This document shows, one piece after another, positions 8,146-16,275 of a DNA stretch of 33,163 nt (the first letter of the stretch is position 1; every line of letters starts with the position of its first letter). The stretch spans positions 1 to 33,163 of the forward strand of contig JALHPF010000046.1 of assembly GCA_022842595.1 (NCBI GenBank). The letters run 5' to 3'. The notes beneath the pieces were generated by a model. The model saw nothing but the letters and a program-made list of their open reading frames with translations, ran no database searches and had not been told where the DNA came from. The translations under genes and the position numbers were made by a program. The DNA is from Rubrivivax sp. (GTDB lineage Bacteria > Pseudomonadota > Gammaproteobacteria > Burkholderiales > Burkholderiaceae_C).

Positions 8146-9271
8146 GCACGTTGCGCAGATGCACGCGACGGGTGACCTGCAGCTCAGGCGACTCTCTGCG
8201 GGAACAAGAGCACTTGAAACGAGCCTTCTCTTGGCACTGGGTGGCGATCGGGCGCATGGCGTGGCCGGCCCCTCGGTCGAGACGCTGAGTGCGGGTCTTT
8301 GAGTTCGACGGTGTCGCCAGCAGAACGCCGATGCCCCCGGTTGGGGACGCGCGTCAGGCGCTGGGGGCGTGGTTTCCGCCGGGGTCACCCCAGCGATTCA
8401 GCCCCACTCACTCGGTCCTGCAAAGCTCTGGCGCAGCTGATCCCCGCTGCCCTGGAAGTGTGGCCGTTTGAAGCGTGGAGGGTGAGAGAACTCAGGCTGC
8501 TGCAGATGCGGCACACGGGCGGGCGCCCGCGACGGCGCCCTCTGTCGGTCTCGAGGGTACGCCTGAGCAGCCGGGCCAAGTTGCTAAGCTGACCTGCCTC
8601 AGACCTGCCGCCCATCAGTGACCGGTGATGGCCGACTTGAGCCAACGAGCGGTCCAGACTCGTCGCCGGAAACCTGCCCATCGCAACTGCGCTGAGACGA
8701 GATTTTCGAGCGAGCCGGGAAGGGCGGCTTGTGGCCGGCTGCGTGAGGTCACGACCGGCTGCTTCGTGGAAGCGAAACACGAAAGGCCAGCGCTGAGCAT
8801 CGGGCAGCTTTGGAGGAACCCGAAGGACGGCAGTGGGTCGAAACGATTCGTCGGCAAGAGGCAGCTCCCGGTCATCGAACCTTCAACGCCGGCTTTCCGG
8901 CGATGAATCCGATTGGTCGGCCGTCGCAGCCCTACCCCGAGCGGAACGACAACCGTCGCTAGTCAAAGCCGCCAAGCTGCCATTTACTGGTGTGAAGTCA
9001 GACCGCGGAATGAAATGCAACCGCGGAGCCGGGCACCCAAAGTGCCTGGCGCGGCCGCCGACTCGGCTCAACCGCGCCCCGATGTGCGTTGCGGGGCGGG
9101 CACCGCTCACGGCGCCACCCGGGTTCAGGGTGGCCGATAACTTGCCCGCGGCGGCTGGCAGATGGCGGCGCCGCAGTCGGACAGTCGCCGCGGCTCGCCC
9201 CGCACGGACGCCCGCGGCCGGATCAGCACCGGCGTCGCGTGAGCCCGTCGTGCATCGAGATCAGCACCGTA
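8146..9271. other. gene-free stretch with a dispersed-repeat copy
   Basis: About 1.1 kb without a supported gene. Short open frames here lack family motifs and ribosome sites. The central part, roughly 8655-8900, is one copy (A1) of a diverged repeat found again near 10390-10560 and 13405-13560. The rest shows nothing I recognise. The stretch sits after the GGDEF-EAL stop and before a gene on the other strand that ends at 9272. I see no convincing rho-independent terminator in it. Confidence 0.45.
8655..8900 (+). repeat. dispersed repeat family A, copy 1
   Basis: Shared blocks include AGACTCGTCGCC near 8658, GGCGGCTTGTGGCCGG near 8726 and GTGAGGTCACGA near 8743. GCTTCGTGGAAGCGAAACA (near 8760) and CAGCTTTGGA (near 8805) follow. 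The first two match copy 3 near 13412 and 13484, and the others match copy 2 near 10451-10525. The copies are diverged and lack obvious terminal repeats, so they look like old, non-mobile relics. Confidence 0.6.
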
Positions 9272-9625
9272 TCAGCGTCGCGCCAACGCGTTGCTGCAAA
9301 CCGGCAGTCGTTGCCAGCGCTGCGTCTGATCAGGCGTGACACGGAAGTCGGTCGCGTACATCGACTTGCCGTAGCGCAGCATCTGCAGCGCCATGCGTGC
9401 CGCTTCGCAGTGCCCGCTGTCTGCCAGCGACGCGAACTCGGCGAAGGCCACCTGGAAGTGGCCAATCTCGTACTGGTCGCGCGCGGCGTCGTAGCGTTGC
9501 TGCACTGTCGTCGCGTTGGGGTCGCCCGCCGGGCCTGCGGTGGCGGTAATCACAGTCATCGCGGCCATGGCGGCTGCAGCGGCCACGCGCCTCCACGGCG
9601 GCGGTTTGCGGAACATTGTCTTCAT
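9272..9625 (-). CDS. small secreted SEL1/TPR-like protein
   Basis: A 117-residue protein. The start is ATG at 9625, because GGGAGA lies 5 bases upstream and it is followed by a signal peptide (MKTMFRKPPPWRR, then an alanine-rich hydrophobic stretch to about residue 30). The mature part, YDAARDQYEIGHFQVAFAEF followed by ASLADSGHCEAARMALQM, has the A/G pattern of a SEL1 or TPR helix pair. Next comes MYATDFRVTPDQTQRWQRLP, a tail I associate from memory with small periplasmic proteins of Burkholderiales. Function unknown; a scaffold role in the periplasm is a guess. It stands alone between repeat-rich stretches. Confidence 0.75.
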   Translation of the reverse strand: MKTMFRKPPPWRRVAAAAAMAAMTVITATAGPAGDPNATTVQQRYDAARDQYEIGHFQVAFAEFASLADSGHCEAARMALQMLRYGKSMYATDFRVTPDQTQRWQRLPVCSNALARR

Positions 9626-9986
9626 GGTGGTCTCCCGTGTGCGGACGTTGCCGGGGCAAGCTGCCTGCGGTACGGTGTCCGTCGGGGCCGAGAATGGGCT
9701 CGCAGTCGTAGGCGCGAATCCCTCGGAAGACGGATGGGACCGCCTGCGAACGTGGGGGGAGGGGCACGATCGCTGCGACTCCCGCAGTGCGCGCGTGCAG
9801 CTCCGAGCAGTTGTCGCAACACAGCCGCGGATTCGCTCATCATCGGGCAGGGCCTGGTCGCAGATGTTGGCGACCTGCCAGCCATGCTGGTCGCGAGCGC
9901 GCCGTCGCATCGCGTCGATGGCAGGACGTGCAGGCAGCGTGCAGTCCGATGCAGGTGCGTGGCACCCGGGCGCTGCGGCTCGATCG

Positions 9987-10210
9987 GACCAGCCTGTCGT
10001 GGCCGCAGTCGCCGCAGCGCAGGCGCAAGAATCCGTGGGCAAGGATGCCGCATTCGAGGAAGGCGTCGAACTCGTCTTCGACGAACTGCGCCTGGTCGGC
10101 CCCGGTGACCACCTCTGTCTCGGCGAAGAAGGTCGCGGCGTGCTGCTGCACCAGGCGGTACAGCTTAGTTTGCTCCGGGCGGTGGCGCTCGCAATGGACC
10201 GGGGCGCCAT
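9987..10210 (-). pseudogene. IS91-family transposase N-terminus, truncated fragment
   Basis: On the minus strand the frame encodes HRPEQTKLYRLVQQHAATFF, then FVEDEFDAFLECGILAHGF and LRLRCGDCGHDRL. These match the conserved N-terminus of IS91-type transposases up to the first CxxC of the zinc ribbon. The similarity stops abruptly at about 9987: the second CxxC pair, the catalytic histidines and the tyrosine region are all missing. It is better preserved than the fragment at 5100-5280 and breaks at a different point, so the two are separate truncation events or independent insertions. Confidence 0.7.
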
Positions 10211-10389
10211 CCGGCGCCCGCTGAGGCTGCCGGCCAATGGCTTGCACGATGGGCTCCCGCGGTGGTGAGCCCGCACGGCCTCTCAAGCCCTGCACTGCGT
10301 CGCAATCGCTCCGATTGCCGCCCATCTGTGAGTGCCTGACTAAGTGGGTCCCCGTTCTGGTGATCAGTTTGTGACTGCTTCCGGCGTGG

Positions 10390-10560
10390 CGTCGACCCGA
10401 CGAGCTGCCAGGAACCTGCCCGTCACCACGGTCGACTGATGGCCGCGTGTGTGAGGTCACGAACGGCCGCTTCGTGGAAGCGAAACAAGAAGAGCTGTGC
10501 GTTGGCGTCCGGCAGCTTTGGATCAACCCGTCGGGCCGGTTTGGGTCGCGGGCTGCCTCA
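10390..10560 (+). repeat. dispersed repeat family A, copy 2
   Basis: This matches copy 1 at AACCTGCCC (near 10410), GTGAGGTCACGAACGGCCG (near 10451), GCTTCGTGGAAGCGAAACA (near 10470) and CAGCTTTGGA (near 10516). Parts of copy 1 between these blocks are missing or rearranged here. It directly precedes a stretch that resembles the 3.2 kb intergenic DNA. Confidence 0.6.
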
Positions 10561-10850
10561 CGCGGCTTCAATCAGTCAGCCGTAGAGCTGCCGTTCAAGT
10601 TGGCCGGCAGCATAGCGGACGCCCGGAAAAACCCGGATCCGACCCGCAACAGTCACTGGCTTCCTTGAACTCGTCTCCCCGAAGCAGCCATTCGAATGGC
10701 CCCCACTCGAGCAGGCCGGAGTGCGGTCAAACTTCCAATCGCCCGATTGGGCTCCTTGAGGGGGCATCCGGCCCGCAATGCCTGCCGCGCCACCCCAGCG
10801 CGCTTGACCTGGCGCAATTCGCTGGCGACGCCGCGGCCGATACTGGCGCT

Positions 10851-11666
10851 GTGAAGACACGCTGTATCGGACGGAGCGGGTTGATCGCGGTGGTCGCTGT
10901 CGTTTCGGGCTGCGGCTCGGCCCCGCTCGGTCGCAGCGTCGAGCAGGCGTTGCGCGTCGAGGTCCCGGGCTGTCCGCCGATGCACTGCGAACTGCACAAC
11001 GACCTCGGCCAGTGGGTCGTCGCGGCGACACCGGGTGCGGTGACGGTGCGCACCTCGGCGCGTCCGCTCGAGGTGAGTTGCCGACGGCCCGACCAGCCGG
11101 CCGGGATGGCACGCCTGCCTTCGGCGCAGCCCGCCCCCACCGCCGGCGGCACGGTCGCCGGGGCAGCCGTCGGTGCCGGCGTCGCTGCCGCCGCGGCCGC
11201 ACCTGCCTTCGCGTTCGGCGGGCCCTTTGGTTTCCTGGGAGCGACCCTGGTCGTCATCGGGGGCGTCGGCGGTGCCGGCGTGGGCCGCGCAGCCGAGGAC
11301 GCCGCACGGCCTTTCACCTACCCCTCCGTGATCCAGGTCGAGATGGCCTGTCCCGGTCCGCCGCCCGACGCGGCCGACCTGGCCGCGGCACGCTGGGGGC
11401 TGGCCGTGCGCGGCGCCCAGCCCGGTGACGGCGCCCCGGCGGGTGCGGTCTGGGTCACTGCGGTCGACCCTGGCGGGCGCGCGGCCGCAGCCGGCCTGCG
11501 CAGCGGCGACCTGCTGATGGCCGTCGACGGCCGTCCCATGACCGGCACGCTCGAGCTCGAGGACGCGCTGCAGCGCGCGCGGCGCGACGCCGTTGCGGTC
11601 ACCCTGAGCCTGCGGCGTGGCGACACGCTCACGAGCCTGGTGCTGGGCGCGGACGGGCGGCCGTGA
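10851..11666 (+). CDS. PDZ-domain lipoprotein
   Basis: A 271-residue protein starting at GTG 10851, chosen because it gives a short lipoprotein signal (MKTRCIGRSGLIAVVAVVSG then C) with a lipobox cysteine near residue 21. A long upstream open frame would bury this signal. A glycine/alanine-rich stretch around residues 98-145 (VAGAAVGAGVAAAAAAP, GGVGGAGVGRAAED) resembles a glycine zipper. A PDZ domain near the C-terminus (about 195-268) shows VDPGGRAAAAGLRSGDLLMA and VDGRPM. There is no protease domain, so it is probably an envelope scaffold or adaptor. The stop overlaps the next start (GTGA), so the two lipoproteins are coupled. Function unknown. Confidence 0.8.
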   Translation: MKTRCIGRSGLIAVVAVVSGCGSAPLGRSVEQALRVEVPGCPPMHCELHNDLGQWVVAATPGAVTVRTSARPLEVSCRRPDQPAGMARLPSAQPAPTAGGTVAGAAVGAGVAAAAAAPAFAFGGPFGFLGATLVVIGGVGGAGVGRAAEDAARPFTYPSVIQVEMACPGPPPDAADLAAARWGLAVRGAQPGDGAPAGAVWVTAVDPGGRAAAAGLRSGDLLMAVDGRPMTGTLELEDALQRARRDAVAVTLSLRRGDTLTSLVLGADGRP

Positions 11667-12310
11667 ACGCAAGCAGGCTCGCTTGCTGGACCGCATGCGC
11701 TGCGTCAGCCGCGCTGCTTGGCGGCTGCGCCGTGGTCCAGCCACGGCCGCTCGATGCAGCGCTGTTTCCGCCGCCGCCCACGGCCCCGGCTCACCGGCTG
11801 CCGGCCACGGTCGCCTTGGCGCTGGCGACCCCGGATCAGAGCTACACCAACCCGCCGACCCGTCTGCACCGCAACCAGGCGCAGTTGCCGATCGGCCGCA
11901 TTGTCGAGGCCGCCGCGCAGTTGGCGCTGCGCGAACAGTTCGAGCACGTCGAAGTTGGCGCCAGTGACGGTCTCGCGCTGCGCCTGACGGACATCGTGCC
12001 GCAGGTCGAGTCGGCCCTGATCTATGTCTTTCCTTTTTTCGGCGGGCTGATCGACAGGGTCGACGTCACGACCCGGCTGGCCTTCAGACTGGCAGTGGTG
12101 GCGCCCGACGGCAGCCTGCGCTGGAGCAGGGTCTACGACAGCGGGTCCGAACCCGTGAATGCACGGCGCGCGAGCTTCCTCGCCCAGGAGCCCGTGGAAA
12201 CGGCGATGCAGCGCCGCTTCCACGAACAGGCGGCGCGCTTGATGCGCGACGCGGCCGCGGACCTGCGCAGCTGGCTCGAGCAGGAGCGTCAGCGCGAGCG
12301 CGTGCTGTAG
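11663..12310 (+). CDS. lipoprotein of unknown function
   Basis: A 215-residue protein starting at GTG 11663, inside the stop of the preceding gene. The signal (MNASRLACWTACAASAALLG, then G and C) has a good lipobox, LLGGC. The mature part has a proline-rich start, then VDVTTRLAFRLAVVAPDGSL followed by RWSRVYDSG. A charged helical C-terminus (AARLMRDAAADLRSWLEQER) ends the protein. I do not recognise a named family. Coupling to the PDZ lipoprotein suggests a shared complex at the outer or inner membrane. Confidence 0.78.
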   Translation: MNASRLACWTACAASAALLGGCAVVQPRPLDAALFPPPPTAPAHRLPATVALALATPDQSYTNPPTRLHRNQAQLPIGRIVEAAAQLALREQFEHVEVGASDGLALRLTDIVPQVESALIYVFPFFGGLIDRVDVTTRLAFRLAVVAPDGSLRWSRVYDSGSEPVNARRASFLAQEPVETAMQRRFHEQAARLMRDAAADLRSWLEQERQRERVL

Positions 12311-12687
12311 CAGCGCCAGGGCAACGCCAGGGACGGTCTGCTCAACGCGATGCGAGGCGCCGTGTGAGGTGATCTGGGCAAGTTGGCCGACGACAGCTTC
12401 GGTCGGCCGCTACGGGTCACTGCCGACCCTTCACCGACATTCGCTGCGTTGACATGATCGCTTCGAAGCAATCGGTCGAATGAGGCATCCCCCAAGCATC
12501 CCCCGGAGTGCCAGCGCAGGCAGGCACGTGGCCACCGAGGCGAGAGTGGCGACGTTGCCGGCCGTCCACGATTGCGGGCACCGGCGTGCAGGCGGCTTGC
12601 GATAACTCAATGGCCAACGTGCGCATCGGTCCACATTGTGGATGGGCAGCGTCTGCGAGCCCAGCATCACACGTTGGAGAGATGAAG
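12311..12687. other. gene-free stretch with a short repeat B copy
   Basis: About 380 bases. The piece near 12421-12446 (CCGACCCTTCACCGACATTC) resembles 3173-3195. The remainder shows no gene. The end provides the leader of the following gene, with GGAGAG at 12676-12681. Confidence 0.45.
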
Positions 12688-13185
12688 ATGAGAAAAGGCA
12701 TCACTTACACATTTAAGTGGGCTGCCACCGCCCTGGTAGTCGGCTTGGGCCTGATGGCAAGCGTGGCACCTGCCCAAGGCGAGGAAATGAGCTGGCGCCA
12801 GAGCAGCATTCGCACCGAGGTGCAGGGTCTTAGTTATGTGCGCCGCGGCGTTGCGATGTTCGGCAATGGTGAGCCCGCAACGCTGATCTTCCGGGGCGTT
12901 GGCAAGCCGCCCGAGGGCGGTCGTCAGGCTTTCAGCGGACGCATGCTGATGCGCTTCGAGGACGGCGCGACCTTCACGTTCGACATGGACGGCGTCATGC
13001 AGTTCGGCCCCGCTGGTACCCCGCCGACGATGTCGGCCAGCGGCAAGATGATCGAGGGAACTGGTCGGTTCGCCGGCATCAGCGGCACGATCTAGTTCAA
13101 TGGTCGCGGCATGGACATTACGGCCGATGGCAACCTGGGCGACATCTTCGGCACGGGCCGCGCCACCTACGCTTTGAGCAAGTAG
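12688..13185 (+). pseudogene. small secreted beta-barrel-like protein with an in-frame TAG
   Basis: The start is ATG 12688, because GGAGAG lies 6 bases upstream; the ATG at 12682 has no spacing. A clear signal peptide (MRKGITYTFKWAATALVVGL, then GLMASVAPAQGEE) opens a protein of 165 codons. After 135 codons, ISGTI is followed by TAG at 13093-13095. The same frame then continues FNGRGMDITADGNLGDIFG and ends ATYALSK at 13183-13185. A glutamine codon CAG changed to TAG is the simplest cause. The repeated glycine-rich strands (GTGRFAGISGT, ADGNLGDIFGTGRATY) resemble small lipocalin- or allene-oxide-cyclase-like barrels, but I cannot name a family. Without readthrough the product lacks its last strands. 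Confidence 0.7.
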
Positions 13186-13776
13186 CACCAGACCAGCGCG
13201 ACAGCAGGGATCCGAGTTGCTCAGCGGCCGGCTGCCTTGGCGCCGCCGTTGAAATGCGCCCGCAGCGGGTTTCACGCCACCTCGGGGTTGCGTGTGTCAA
13301 TCGCGTACGCCAGCGCGCCATGTCTCTGGAGCGACTCGTTCAGACGGCTGTGGCTGCGAACCGGCCGGACGTGAACGCCCGCAGATGGCCGTGTCGAGCC
13401 GAAGTGAAGCTCAGACTCGTCGCCTGAAACCTGCCGCTCGTGGGCGTTCTGCGCCGGGATCTTCGAGGTTATGGCGAAGGACGGCTTGTGGCCGGGAGCA
13501 GGTACTGGCCGAGGGCAGCTTCGTGGCAATCTGGCCTACTTGAAGCAGTGCGCGACCACGGCAACAACTTCGGCGCGGATGTTGGCCGGTCGCAGCAACT
13601 TGTGCACGACCTGCGAAGGGTAGGTGGCGCTGTTGTCGCCAAGCCCTTGTCGGCGCTCACACGCCAAAGCAGCCAATCTGGCGCTTACGTTCCCTTCCGT
13701 GCGGTCTTCAGCGGCTCAAGGCTGCTCCGCTTGAGCGCGAGCTTGGCAGCGAGTGCCCAGGGCCGTCCAATATCGA
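13186..13776. other. gene-free stretch with a dispersed-repeat copy; left flank of the ssrA island
   Basis: About 590 bases without a supported gene. It contains copy 3 of repeat family A (about 13405-13560). The left end of the integrated element should lie here or further left, but I see no copy of the ssrA 3' end to mark it. Confidence 0.45.
13405..13560 (+). repeat. dispersed repeat family A, copy 3
   Basis: This matches copy 1 at AGACTCGTCGCCTGAAACCT (near 13412), GATCTTCGAG (near 13459), GGACGGCTTGTGGCCGGG (near 13481) and GGCAGCTTCGTGG (near 13515). Order and spacing follow copy 1 until about 13530. Confidence 0.55.
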
Positions 13777-15808
13777 TCATCGCGTCGGCCCGCCAGCACG
13801 CATCAGCTCGAGCGTCTCATCGGGAAATTCGTCGGCGTCCTTCAGCCACTGGTCCAGCAGCGAATCGGGCCAGCATTGCCGGCTTGCGGTCGTCAGCACA
13901 GAGGCGATAGCGGTGGCGGGGTTACGCTTCCAGGCCCTGCAGGCGGCGCCGTACCCATCCTGTGGCCAGGCAATGCCGAAGCCCTCGAACTGCGTCCGCA
14001 GGCCAGCGGCGACAGGCTGCTTACAGGTGCCGTAGTTGGACAGGTGCCGGCAGGCGCCGCAGGTCCGAACCTTCAGCAGCGCCAGCAGTTCCGGCTTGGA
14101 TTCGCGCAGCTCCGCGAGCATGGCGCCGGTCGCCTTGCTGGCCGGCGCCACTAGCAGTTCGCCGCCCTGGGCGCGAAGCCGGAAGCCTTCAGCGGCCAGG
14201 CGGAACACAAGATCGACCGCGCCCATCAGACGCGCACCTCGTCGATGTTTGCCAGCGAACTCAGCGAACTCAGCGAATCGTGAGAACTGGTGAGCGTCTC
14301 CGCAGGGTCCGGCGGCTGGCGAACTGAGCGAACTGAGGTCGCAGCCGGGGGTGCAGTTGTCGTGGCTGAGTTCGCTGACTTCGCCAGGTAGCGAATCGCC
14401 TGCAAACACCCGGAGTTGCTGACAGTTCGCTGAATTTGCTGAGTTCGCCGCCAGTCTGTAGAACTTGGTCGGGGAACCCGGCGCATCCTTCCGCGGTTCG
14501 ACCTCGACCTCGATGACCGGCGGCGTGGCCTGCAGAAGTTCGTCCAGGGCCGCGTCCAGGCGGTCCTTGGACAGCTTGCCGTGTAAGCACGAGACGTTGA
14601 TGGCCTTGCGCGACTGCCGGCCTTGCTGCAGAAAGGCGGCGATCTTCGTGGCAGCGCTGGCGACTTCATGCTGGATGACTTCGTCGGCGCCGCTGCTGAA
14701 GATGAAGCGCACCGACTCGACCCAAAACCGTACCCAGGCGAGTGCGGCCTGGATGTGGAGCGGCCCGATCACGGTGGTTTCTTCCGTCAACGCGAAGATC
14801 ATTGCCGGCCGCAGCAGGATCGGCGCACGGCGCTCGAGCAGGCCGGTGACCAGCGGCCCATAGTCGTGACGGTTCAATTCGCTGCGGTACAGCTTCTCGT
14901 ACTCTTTCGCAGCACTTGGCGCCAAGCTCATGCGCCTGGCGTCACGGTCCACCCAGCGGTCGGCGCCTGCCGTTCGCAGAACTTGGGCCAGCTGCGCCGC
15001 CCGCTCGTCCACCTGCGCTTGCGGGGTGGCCTGTGGAAACGGCAGCAGCCTGGAACGCTCCGAGAAAATGGTCAGGAACCGATTAGTGAATCCGTTGGAC
15101 AGCTCGCGCGCCTCGATCAGCGACAACAGCTCACTCGGCGTCACAGCAGCGCTGATGCTGACGTGCGGGTCGTTGGCCGAGATCCGATTCGACTTCGTCG
15201 CCGGCTTGATGCCGACACCGTCCCAACAGTCGCGCAGCGCCGACGACAGGGTGTTGCCGTCGCGCTTCGTCTGGTGCAGGACGTTGGCGAACTCGGACTC
15301 GATCACCCACAGGCGCTTATCGTGTATCGGCTCGACTTCTTTCTTCCCGTCCATGTAGCCGTCGTGGATCAGGTAGGCCAGGCCCTCGCGCGAACTGAGC
15401 CCACCACGGTGGATCTGCGGCGCCAGGCTCGGATCGATCTTGCGCAGCGACATGTCAAGGCGGTGAATCAGCGAAACGGCATCACCTTTGCGGCCGCGGC
15501 CGCTGCGACCTACGTGCTGGGTGAACAGTCGGGCGTGGTGGTACGTGTTGCCCACTGGAAGGTACGGGCCTCGACCGAAGCAGCAACCTAGGTAGGCCAG
15601 CGCGTTGACTGCGATGGCGTATGGGTTTGCCTCTGTAGTGTCTCCGCCCGCACGCGCGATGTCTCCCACCAAGCCATACAAACAGGCCGCGTCGGGTCTC
15701 GGAGCGTTGCGGTGGTGATCCTCAGCATTGTCAGAGTGAATCGCTCCATCCAGCTTTTGATGCGGCGCCTTCGACGCGGCGGAAGTCGGGCTTCTTGACG
15801 GCGCTCAT
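13777..15808 (-). pseudogene. DUF3987-type P-loop replication protein with C-terminal TubC-N-like and Cys-rich region; one frameshift
   Basis: The gene starts at ATG 15808, overlapping the previous stop (ATGA). After about 16 codons the frame is lost at a run of four A (plus-strand TTTT, 15755-15758). Removing one A restores a 676-codon frame ending at 13777. The downstream part alone has no ATG near its beginning, only TTG 15681. Family features are GRSGRGRKGD near residue 100 (P-loop-like), RLWVIESEF near 165 (Walker-B-like) and SISAAVTPSELLSL near 215. These fit DUF3987 proteins of satellites and prophages. A linker with NSANSAN, SELS, LSSLSS and FAEFAEFA follows. The last 149 residues carry a TubC-N-like segment (LVFRLAAEGFRLRAQGGELL) and TCGACRH...C...C, a possible metal site. 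Probable helicase or primase partner of the element. Confidence 0.72.
14254..14449. repeat. four clusters of a 9-bp repeat (AGCGAACTC/G), iteron-like
   Basis: On the plus strand AGCGAACTC is repeated in tandem at 14254-14280 (two exact copies and one variant). GCGAACTGAGCGAACTGAG lies at 14319-14337. The reverse complement appears at 14366-14385 (CTGAGTTCGCTGACTTCGCC) and 14423-14449 (CAGTTCGCTGAATTTGCTGA and on). Two direct clusters face two inverted clusters. Within the coding strand they are read in different frames (FAEFAEFA, LSSLSS, SELS, NSANSAN), so the DNA, not the protein, appears to be what is repeated. An origin or partner-protein binding region is a reasonable guess. Confidence 0.6.
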
Positions 15809-16275
15809 GGATGGAACTCCAGCGCCAGCGTCTCAATGCGGCCGGCAGCGGTCAGAGATCGCAGCCAGTCGCCGTCGGTCGGGATGATGCCTTGACGGGC
15901 GTCGGCGATGCTCACGATCAACGTCAGCAGCTCGACGGCGACCACCTGCATGGCGTCGCTGGACGACAGGCTGCGGGGCTTGCGCTCCCTGCGCAGCAGC
16001 TTGCCCTCGCCCCATGCGCCCAGGTCCTGCGCGGCCTCGGCGAAGCCGGTGTTGGCGCGCTGCATATAGTGCGAAAGGACGTCGCCGCCCTTGGCGCCGC
16101 CCGACATGCAAACCCAGCCACCGGACTGCATGTTCACACGCAGGCTCGGCCTGCTGTCCGCGTGGAAGTCGCACAGCACGTTGCGCCACTTGCCCTTACC
16201 CTCCAGCACCAGACCCTGGGCGTAGGCGTAGGCCTCCCAGCTCGGAAGAAGGTCTCTATTGAAGGCGCCGATCAT
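15805..16275 (-). CDS. CHC2 (DnaG-type) zinc-ribbon primase-like protein
   Basis: A 156-residue protein. The start is ATG 16275, which overlaps the preceding stop (ATGA); a longer upstream frame exists but runs inside the neighbouring gene. Residues about 30-75 match the CHC2 zinc domain of bacterial and phage primases: CDFHADSRPSLRVN, then GGWVCMSGGAKGGDVLSHYM. The first three zinc ligands (C, H, C) are present, but the fourth position, normally cysteine in C-x-x-C-GAKGGD, is glycine. It has no TOPRIM catalytic domain. In small integrated elements this protein normally works with the adjacent helicase-like product in replicating the excised circle. The stop overlaps the start of that gene. 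Confidence 0.75.
   Translation of the reverse strand: MIGAFNRDLLPSWEAYAYAQGLVLEGKGKWRNVLCDFHADSRPSLRVNMQSGGWVCMSGGAKGGDVLSHYMQRANTGFAEAAQDLGAWGEGKLLRRERKPRSLSSSDAMQVVAVELLTLIVSIADARQGIIPTDGDWLRSLTAAGRIETLALEFHP

Larger units (their letters stand above)
9626..10850. other. gene-free stretch with IS91 and repeat fragments
   Basis: About 1.2 kb without an intact gene. It holds an IS91-type transposase fragment on the minus strand (about 9987-10210), a copy of dispersed repeat family A (about 10390-10560) and a piece near 10668-10700 resembling 3200-3230. Open frames crossing it on either strand switch between unrelated sequences and have no signal or start context. Confidence 0.5.

Noticed and set aside
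8289..8592. Two short plus-strand open frames
   Set aside because: They have no ribosome site or motifs and lie in repeat-rich intergenic DNA.
10497..10850. Upstream extension of the PDZ lipoprotein frame
   Set aside because: It runs through repeat family A and would bury the lipoprotein signal; GTG 10851 gives a proper lipobox.
12311..13776. Left attachment site of the ssrA island
   Set aside because: I looked by eye for a copy of the ssrA 3' end (GGTTCGATTCCCCC...CCACCA in either orientation) and did not find one. The boundary may be diverged or outside the window.
14254..14449. CRISPR array
   Set aside because: The repeats are 9 bp, tandem or inverted, with no spacers of regular length and no cas genes.
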